Of a stretch of 10,434 nt of DNA, positions 6,494 to 10,434 are shown piece after piece. The stretch is taken from contig JAVEEB010000264.1 of NCBI GenBank assembly GCA_030840665.1, positions 1 through 10,434 of the forward strand. The letters are read 5' to 3'. Under the pieces are notes generated by a model. That model worked only from the letters and a program-made list of their open reading frames with translations, was not told where the DNA came from and ran no database searches. Both the position numbers and the translations under genes were made by a program. Each line of letters starts with the position of its first letter. Position 1 is the first letter of the stretch. The DNA is from Frankiaceae bacterium (GTDB taxonomy: Bacteria > Actinomycetota > Actinomycetes > JAVEEB01).

Positions 6494-6735
6494 GCTTCGA
6501 TTCCCGCCCTGCCCGCGCAGGTGCACCCTCTGCCCACCCTGCCGGCGCGCTCACCTTGCCACCCCGCTCACCCTGCCCACGCCGCCCACCCGCTGCGCCG
6601 CGCTGTCCACAGGCCCCCCGTTGTCCACAACTTGCCCCGCGTTCTCCATGCGCCGCCTGGCGAACCGCGAACGTGGTCAGTGCCCGGCCGACCCTTCCGG
6701 CCGCGGCGCCCGATTCGACGACGAGGAGTCGAGAC
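6494..6735 (+). other. C-rich gap between tadC and the pilin gene
   Basis: This is the only long gap in the tad cluster. Bases 6501-6600 contain 57 C and 22 G by my count, a C-over-G excess on the mRNA strand of the kind seen at Rho utilisation sites. Two copies of CGCTCACCYTGCC occur 17 bp apart (6548-6560 and 6565-6577). The TGTCCACA pair follows (6603-6629), and a GAGGAG ribosome-binding site ends the region. I see no strong hairpin after tadC and no clear -10/-35 pair. It probably separates transcription or mRNA stability of the pilin genes from the machinery genes. Confidence 0.5.
6603..6630 (+). promoter_or_regulatory. Tandem TGTCCACA motifs (DnaA-box-like) upstream of the pilin gene
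   Basis: CTGTCCACAG (6603-6612) and TTGTCCACAA (6621-6630) are each perfect 4+2+4 inverted repeats sharing TGTCCACA. They start 18 bp apart on the same strand. TTGTCCACA is the actinobacterial DnaA-box consensus. The pair ends 105 bp before the DUF4244 ATG and mirrors the pair before ssd in motif, orientation and spacing. A dimeric repressor or activator would fit the palindromes equally well. Confidence 0.45.
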
Positions 6736-6909
6736 ATGCGACGACGAATGCGGCCGTGGACGGATGCCGGGATGACGACGGCGGAGTACGCGATCGGCAC
6801 ACTCGCGGCCTGCGCGTTCGCTGGAGTCCTGATCAAGATCTTGACGAGCTCAACCGTCGGCGGCCTGTTGTCGGGGCTCATTGCGAAAGCTCTGTCGGTC
6901 GCGTCGTGA
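6736..6909 (+). CDS. DUF4244 Flp-like mini-pilin
   Basis: This 57-residue peptide is the candidate major pilin subunit. A basic leader (MRRRMRPWTDAG) ends in a prepilin processing site, with predicted cleavage after Gly12. The mature start MTTAEYA has Glu at +5 and Tyr at +6, as in the G/XXXXEY signature of Flp pilins. A hydrophobic helix follows at about 18-36, then a short tail. DUF4244 proteins occupy the Flp position in actinobacterial Tad loci (compare Rv3656c). ATG 6736 has a good GAGGAG (6723-6728) with 7 nt spacing, the best ribosome-binding site in the second half of the cluster, as expected for an abundant product. The stop overlaps the next start as GTGA. The peptidase that would process it is not in this window. 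Confidence 0.9.
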   Translation: MRRRMRPWTDAGMTTAEYAIGTLAACAFAGVLIKILTSSTVGGLLSGLIAKALSVAS

Positions 6910-7301
6910 GACGACCGTTGTCCGGCAGGCTCCGGGTCAGCCGTGCGGCCGAACTGGCCGGCCGATGCGATCGAGGCACGGTAACCGCGGAGCTGGCCGT
7001 GGCGTTTGTCGCGGTGGGCTTCCTCCTCAGCGTGGCAATGGGAGCCGTCGGCGTCGCCGTGTCACAACTGGCCTGTGTCGACGCGGCCCGCGCGGGCGCG
7101 CGACTGGCGGCTCGCAGCGAGTCGGCCGGCGCCGTCGGGATGTCCGCCGAGATCCGCGCCCCCGCCGGCGCCACCGTCACCGTGGAGAGGTCGGGGCGCA
7201 CAGTGCGCGTCACGGTCCAGACGCTTGTCCGCTTGGTGGCGCCCCTTCCTCCGGTCGCCGTCTCCGCCACGGCCGTGGCCTCGGTGGAGGGGTTGTCGTG
7301 A
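6906..7301 (+). CDS. tadE: TadE-like minor pilin
   Basis: This 131-residue protein has a basic leader (1-24) ending in RG, followed by TVTAELAVAF. Cleavage after Gly24 would place Glu29 at +5, the prepilin rule. One membrane helix follows at about 30-52. After it comes the TadE-type sequence LACVDAARAGARLAARSE (55-72), then a small beta-rich extracytoplasmic domain with the run VTVERSGRTVRVTVQ (91-105). TadE proteins are pseudopilins thought to initiate or modulate Tad pilus assembly. GTG 6906 overlaps the DUF4244 stop by 4 nt, and the following gene overlaps this one the same way. The frame is open for hundreds of bases upstream, but that part covers tadC and the non-coding gap and is rejected. 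It matches Rv3655c in position. Confidence 0.88.
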   Translation: MRRPLSGRLRVSRAAELAGRCDRGTVTAELAVAFVAVGFLLSVAMGAVGVAVSQLACVDAARAGARLAARSESAGAVGMSAEIRAPAGATVTVERSGRTVRVTVQTLVRLVAPLPPVAVSATAVASVEGLS

Positions 7302-7792
7302 AAGGCCGGCGTCAGGCGGATGAGGGGTCCGCCTCGGTCCTCGTGGTGGCGTTGGTCGCGTTCGTCACCGGACTGACCTTCTCGGCCTTGTCGCTCGCGG
7401 AGGTCCGCATCGCGCGGCATCGGGCGGCGGCGGCAGCCGATCTCGCGGCAGTCGCGGGCGCCGCTGCGTGGCCGGCCTCCCCGAGCGCGATGTGCGCCCG
7501 GGCCCGTGAGGTCGGGACCCTCAATGGGGCAGTTGTGACGGAGTGCCGTCCCGACGGCAACGCGGTCTCGGTCCACGTCACGGTCGGCGTTCCAGGAGCA
7601 CTTCCGCTCGGCACGGTGGTCTCAGCACGGGCGCGTGCGGCGCGGGACGCCGTTGCGCCACTCGTGGCATTGGCAACGGAGGCCCCGCGGGCGGACCGAT
7701 CAGTCCCGCGGCCCCCGCTCGAGCAGTCACCCCAAGCGCTCCCGGCACTGTCCGTCGGACGGTCCCCGGTCAAGCGGATGGCCGCGCCATGA
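7298..7792 (+). CDS. Rv3654c-like TadE/TadG family secreted protein
   Basis: This 164-residue protein has a short charged leader (MKGRRQADEG), then SASVLVVALVAFVTGLTFSA as a single membrane helix (about 11-32). The helix continues into RIARHRAAAAADLAAVAGAAA (37-57), the hallmark stretch of the flp pilus-assembly TadE/G-like family next to DUF4244 genes. Gly10 could be a cleavage point, but there is no Glu at +5, so classical prepilin processing is doubtful. Cys66 and Cys83 could form a disulfide outside the membrane. The last 35 residues are Pro/Arg-rich and probably unstructured. GTG 7298 overlaps the tadE stop (GTGA). The stop codon TGA lies in the loop of the terminator hairpin. Its role in the pilus is not established; a minor pilin or assembly factor is inferred. 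Confidence 0.82.
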   Translation: MKGRRQADEGSASVLVVALVAFVTGLTFSALSLAEVRIARHRAAAAADLAAVAGAAAWPASPSAMCARAREVGTLNGAVVTECRPDGNAVSVHVTVGVPGALPLGTVVSARARAARDAVAPLVALATEAPRADRSVPRPPLEQSPQALPALSVGRSPVKRMAAP

Positions 7793-7805
7793 GGCGCGGC
7801 CATCC
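7776..7805. terminator. Perfect 13-bp hairpin ending the tad cluster
   Basis: GGATGGCCGCGCC (7776-7788) pairs completely with GGCGCGGCCATCC (7793-7805) around the tetraloop ATGA, whose last three bases are the stop codon of the last tad gene. It lies in a 29-bp gap plus the gene end, between convergent genes, so it could end transcription from both sides. There is no proper T-run; TTCGTCGTT follows from 7811 on the plus strand. T-poor terminators are common in actinobacteria. Confidence 0.75.
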
Positions 7806-7821
7806 TGGGGTTCGTCGTTGC

Positions 7822-8367
7822 TCAGCGCGGGTTGCGGCCCGACTCGGAGCCGGTCTCGACGTCGGTGCGGGCGACGGTGGGTTCGGCCGGGTAGGCCACC
7901 GGCGCGTTGTACGTGTCGTCGCCATGGCGGGGGAGGTAGCCCTCGGCATTCACGTCCTGTCCTTTCACGAAGGCCGCCGAATCCTGCACGGGGCGGACGA
8001 CTCCCTGGTCATCCACCACGCGGTGTTCGACGACAGCCGGGCCACTCGCCTGCGCCTGTCGCTCCTCCAGCTCGCGGGCCAGGCGTTCGTTCTCGAGTCG
8101 CAACTCCTCGGCTTCGGTGCGCGAAGTGACAACCACTTGCTTGGTCTCGCGGCGCCGACGGTTCGCCCGCCCGAGACCGCCGAAGAGCATGACAAGGCCG
8201 AGCGCGAAGAGCAGGCCTGCAATTGCGCCCAACGCCACCCAGCGGCCCACGCTCATGGTGTTCGTCGCGCCGAGGACGTTGAGCGTGGCCGGGTCGGAGG
8301 CGTTGAGGACAGCGGAGGCGATGAAGGCGCCCGTTGCCAGCGCGATGATCAGTCCGAGGACCGCCAT
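7822..8367 (-). CDS. Two-TM coiled-coil protein of unknown function
   Basis: I do not recognise a specific family. The 181-residue protein has two membrane segments (about 3-21 and 43-64) separated by a short polar loop. An Arg-rich stop-transfer patch (RRRR, 70-73) comes next, then a charged heptad-like helix TEAEELRLENERLARELEERQAQ (84-106) that should form a coiled coil. A hydrophilic Asp/Glu/Pro-rich tail ends the protein. By the positive-inside rule the coiled coil and tail face the cytoplasm. The layout loosely recalls LapA-like small membrane proteins, but I would not assign it. ATG 8367 is chosen because the first helix begins at once. The gene lies 111 bp downstream of the helicase on the same strand and converges with the tad cluster across the shared hairpin. 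Confidence 0.75.
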   Translation of the reverse strand: MAVLGLIIALATGAFIASAVLNASDPATLNVLGATNTMSVGRWVALGAIAGLLFALGLVMLFGGLGRANRRRRETKQVVVTSRTEAEELRLENERLARELEERQAQASGPAVVEHRVVDDQGVVRPVQDSAAFVKGQDVNAEGYLPRHGDDTYNAPVAYPAEPTVARTDVETGSESGRNPR

Positions 8368-8451
8368 GGAGTCACCGTTCTTTCCCGTCGATTGCGACGG
8401 CGAGTGGGGGACGTTGTCTGGCGAGGCCTTACCCGCGCGACACGGTTCCCA

Positions 8452-8474
8452 CGCCCCGAGGCTCGACCGGGGCG
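8452..8474 (-). terminator. Hairpin just after the helicase stop codon
   Basis: CGCCCCG (8452-8458) pairs with CGGGGCG (8468-8474), a 7-bp GC stem with a 9-nt loop, beginning 4 nt beyond the helicase stop. It has no T-run. It probably weakens or ends the helicase transcript before the small membrane-protein gene on the same strand, but readthrough is possible. Confidence 0.45.
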
Positions 8475-8478
8475 CTGC

Positions 8479-10434
8479 TCAGGCGTGGCTGGCGGTGCTG
8501 GCGGGATGGCGCAGGAGGAAGGAGGTCAGCAGCCGCACGGCGCCGGCCTTGTCCAAGGGGTTGTTGCCGTTGCCGCACTTTGGCGACTGGACGCACGACG
8601 GGCACCCCGTCTCGCAGCGGCATTCGGCGATGGCATCCCGCGTCGCGGTCAGCCACGGCACGAGCCCGGCGAACCCGCGCTCGGCGAACCCCGCCCCGCC
8701 CGGATGCCCGTCGTACACGAAGACAGTCAGGCACCCGGTGTCGGGATGGCGAGCCGTGGACACCCCGCCGATGTCCCACCTGTCGCAGCTCGCGAACAGG
8801 GGCAGCAGGCCGATCGAGGCGTGTTCGGCGCCGTGGGCAGATCCGGGCACGTCCACCACATCGAGGCCCGCCTCGAGGAGGACGGCGTTGGACACCGCCC
8901 ACCACACCGCCCGGGTGCGCAGGTTGCGCGCCGGGAGGTCGAGCGGTTCCTCGCCCAGCACCTCGCCGGACAGCAGGCGCCGCCGCTGAAAGGCGACCAC
9001 CTGGTTCGTGACGTCCACGACGCCGAAGGAGGCGCTGGTCCCGTCGCCGAGGACCGCCGCGGACGTCTCCACCACCGCGATCTGCGTCACCTCGCGGGCG
9101 CTCGTCGTCAGCTCCGGGTCCCCAGGCCCGACGAGTGCCACGCAGTCGTCGAGGTCGAGCGCGTGCACGAGGAACGCCTCGCCCTGGTGCAGGTAGATGG
9201 CGCCGGCGTGGGCTGTCGAATGCGCGGCCGCGTTGTCGACGGTGCCGAGCAGCCGACCGTCCTCGGCGTTGACGAGGCGGACCGGTGCGCCGCCGGTGCC
9301 GCGCAGGTCGGCCAGATCCGTGGCGCGTTCCTGTTTCGTCCAGAACCAGCCGGCCGGCCGTCGCCGCAGCCAACCCTGGTCCGTGAGGGTGGTCGCCATA
9401 CGCTCCAGGTCAGGCCCGAAGAACGTCGTGTCCGACTCCGACAAGGGCAACTCCTGCGCCGCCGCACACAGGTGCGGGCCGAGGATGTAGGGGTTCGTGA
9501 CGTCGAACACCGTCGCCTCCACCGGACGCCCGAGCAGTGCGTCCGGGTGGTGGACCAGGTAGGTGTCGAGTGGTTCGTCCCGGGCGATGAGGGCGACGAG
9601 CGAGTCGCCACCGGTGCGCCCTGCCCGCCCCGCCTGTTGCCAGAACGAGGACAGGCGACCGGGGTAGCCGACCATGAGCACCGCGTCCAGGCCGGCGACA
9701 TCGACGCCGAGCTCGAGCGCCGTCGTCGCGGCGACGCCCAGCAACTCGCCCGACAGCAACGCCCGCTCCAGGGCGCGGCGCTCCTCGGGCAGGTAGCCCC
9801 CGCGGTAGGCCGCGACGCGGCCCGCCAACTCCGGCACCGCGTCGAGGAGCAACCGACGGGCCGCCGCCGCGACCGCCTCGGCCCCGCGACGCGACCGCAC
9901 GAAGGCGACGGTCCGCACGTCGTCGATCGCCAGATCAGCGAGCATCCCCGCCGCCACGGCCGTCGCCGACCGGCGCAGCGGCGCGCCGCTCTCCCCGGTG
10001 AACTCGCTGAACGGGGGCTCGCACAGCACGACGTCGACGGCGCCGCGGGGCGAACCGTCCACCGTCACCCCCCGGACCGGCGCACCGATGAGACGGGAGG
10101 CGGACTCCGCCGGGTCGGCCACCGTCGCGGAGGCGAAGATGACGACGGGCGCGGCCCCGTAATGCTCCGCGACCCGCCGCAACCGCCGCAGCACCAGCCC
10201 GACGTGCGAGCCGAACACGCCGCGGTAGGCGTGGCATTCGTCAACCACGATGTAGCGGAGCCGGCGCAGGAAGGGGGCCCACCGCTCGTGTCCCGGGAGC
10301 AGCGCGTGGTGGACCATGTCGGGGTTGGTGAGCAGGAGGTTCGCGTGGGCGCGCGCCCAGGCACGCATTTCCCGCGAGGTGTCGCCGTCGTACGTCGTGG
10401 CGCGCACGCCGGGCATGTCCAGCTCGCAGATCCG
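8479..10434 (-). CDS. DEAD/DEAH-box helicase with DUF1998 Zn-binding C-terminus (MrfA/YprA/SftH-like), 5' end outside window
   Basis: The frame stays open to the window edge (RICELD precedes the ATG at 10416), so the N-terminal part with helicase motif I is missing. Residues are counted from that ATG. Visible motifs are the TNPD segment (30-33), motif II DECH (59-62), motif III SAT (96-98), motif V-like TTALELGVDVAGLD (231-244) and motif VI QQAGRAGR (260-267). The C-terminal DUF1998 region contains CETGCPSCVQSPKCGNGNNP (601-620), whose four cysteines (601, 605, 608, 614) should bind Zn or a comparable ion. The family includes Bacillus MrfA (YprA), a mitomycin-repair helicase, and the mycobacterial translocase SftH; a 3'-to-5' DNA helicase role in genome maintenance is inferred. 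It is a counterpart of Rv3649 by type and location. The 645 residues present look intact. Confidence 0.92.
   Translation of the reverse strand, partial: RICELDMPGVRATTYDGDTSREMRAWARAHANLLLTNPDMVHHALLPGHERWAPFLRRLRYIVVDECHAYRGVFGSHVGLVLRRLRRVAEHYGAAPVVIFASATVADPAESASRLIGAPVRGVTVDGSPRGAVDVVLCEPPFSEFTGESGAPLRRSATAVAAGMLADLAIDDVRTVAFVRSRRGAEAVAAAARRLLLDAVPELAGRVAAYRGGYLPEERRALERALLSGELLGVAATTALELGVDVAGLDAVLMVGYPGRLSSFWQQAGRAGRTGGDSLVALIARDEPLDTYLVHHPDALLGRPVEATVFDVTNPYILGPHLCAAAQELPLSESDTTFFGPDLERMATTLTDQGWLRRRPAGWFWTKQERATDLADLRGTGGAPVRLVNAEDGRLLGTVDNAAAHSTAHAGAIYLHQGEAFLVHALDLDDCVALVGPGDPELTTSAREVTQIAVVETSAAVLGDGTSASFGVVDVTNQVVAFQRRRLLSGEVLGEEPLDLPARNLRTRAVWWAVSNAVLLEAGLDVVDVPGSAHGAEHASIGLLPLFASCDRWDIGGVSTARHPDTGCLTVFVYDGHPGGAGFAERGFAGLVPWLTATRDAIAECRCETGCPSCVQSPKCGNGNNPLDKAGAVRLLTSFLLRHPASTASHA

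Noticed and set aside
8429..9373. Alternative minus-strand frame inside the helicase gene (314 codons)
   Set aside because: Arg/Gly/Ala-rich and out of frame with the DUF1998 helicase, whose Zn-binding motif is read in the other frame over the same bases.

Overview
This window is chromosomal DNA of a high-GC Gram-positive bacterium (Actinomycetota). The evidence is the very high GC content, the strong G/C bias at third codon positions, the frequent GTG starts and the gene families present: a MarP-type periplasmic protease, Ssd, a Tad locus of actinobacterial layout with a DUF4244 mini-pilin, and a DUF1998 helicase. The genus cannot be fixed from the sequence alone. In Mycobacterium tuberculosis the counterparts lie in the same neighbourhood: Rv3671c marP, Rv3660c ssd, Rv3659c-Rv3654c tad-like genes, Rv3649 helicase. 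The window therefore looks like a conserved core segment, not an island. I see no IS element, prophage, CRISPR array, tRNA or rRNA.

Layout. (1) 1-900 (+): the 3' part of a MarP-like membrane serine protease, running in from outside the window. (2) 867-1852 (-): a two-gene unit, a small holin-superfamily (DUF1469-type) membrane protein followed by a DUF309 protein, whose 3' end overlaps marP tail to tail. (3) 1853-2195: a non-coding divergent region with a strong imperfect hairpin and a short tandem repeat. (4) 2196-2633 (+): a small VOC/glyoxalase-like protein, probably translated from a leaderless mRNA. (5) 2780-7792 (+): the tad cluster, ssd-tadA-tadB-tadC, a 242-bp C-rich gap, then DUF4244 pilin-tadE-tadE/G-like. 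It ends in a perfect 13-bp hairpin at the last stop codon. (6) 7822-8367 (-): a two-TM coiled-coil protein of unknown function. (7) 8479-10434 (-): a DUF1998/MrfA-like superfamily II helicase, cut off by the window end.

How the genes work together. TadA is the assembly ATPase, TadB and TadC form the inner-membrane platform, the DUF4244 peptide is the candidate major pilin, and the TadE and TadE/G-like proteins are candidate minor pilins. Ssd is a CpaE/MinD-like ATPase relative that probably positions or regulates the machine. Every adjacent pair inside the two halves of the cluster overlaps by exactly 4 nt (ATGA or GTGA), which points to translational coupling; only the tadC-pilin junction is open. 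No prepilin peptidase or secretin/RcpC-type gene lies in the window, so any peptidase must be encoded elsewhere.

The most notable non-coding signal is a pair of TGTCCACA motifs (actinobacterial DnaA-box-like) in the gap before ssd and a second pair, similarly spaced, in the gap before the pilin gene. The two places where the tad cluster could be independently transcribed thus share one motif arrangement. Overall this is a largely ordinary conserved region. The regulatory architecture of the tad cluster is the part most worth a second look; I found no convincing evidence of a wholly new system.
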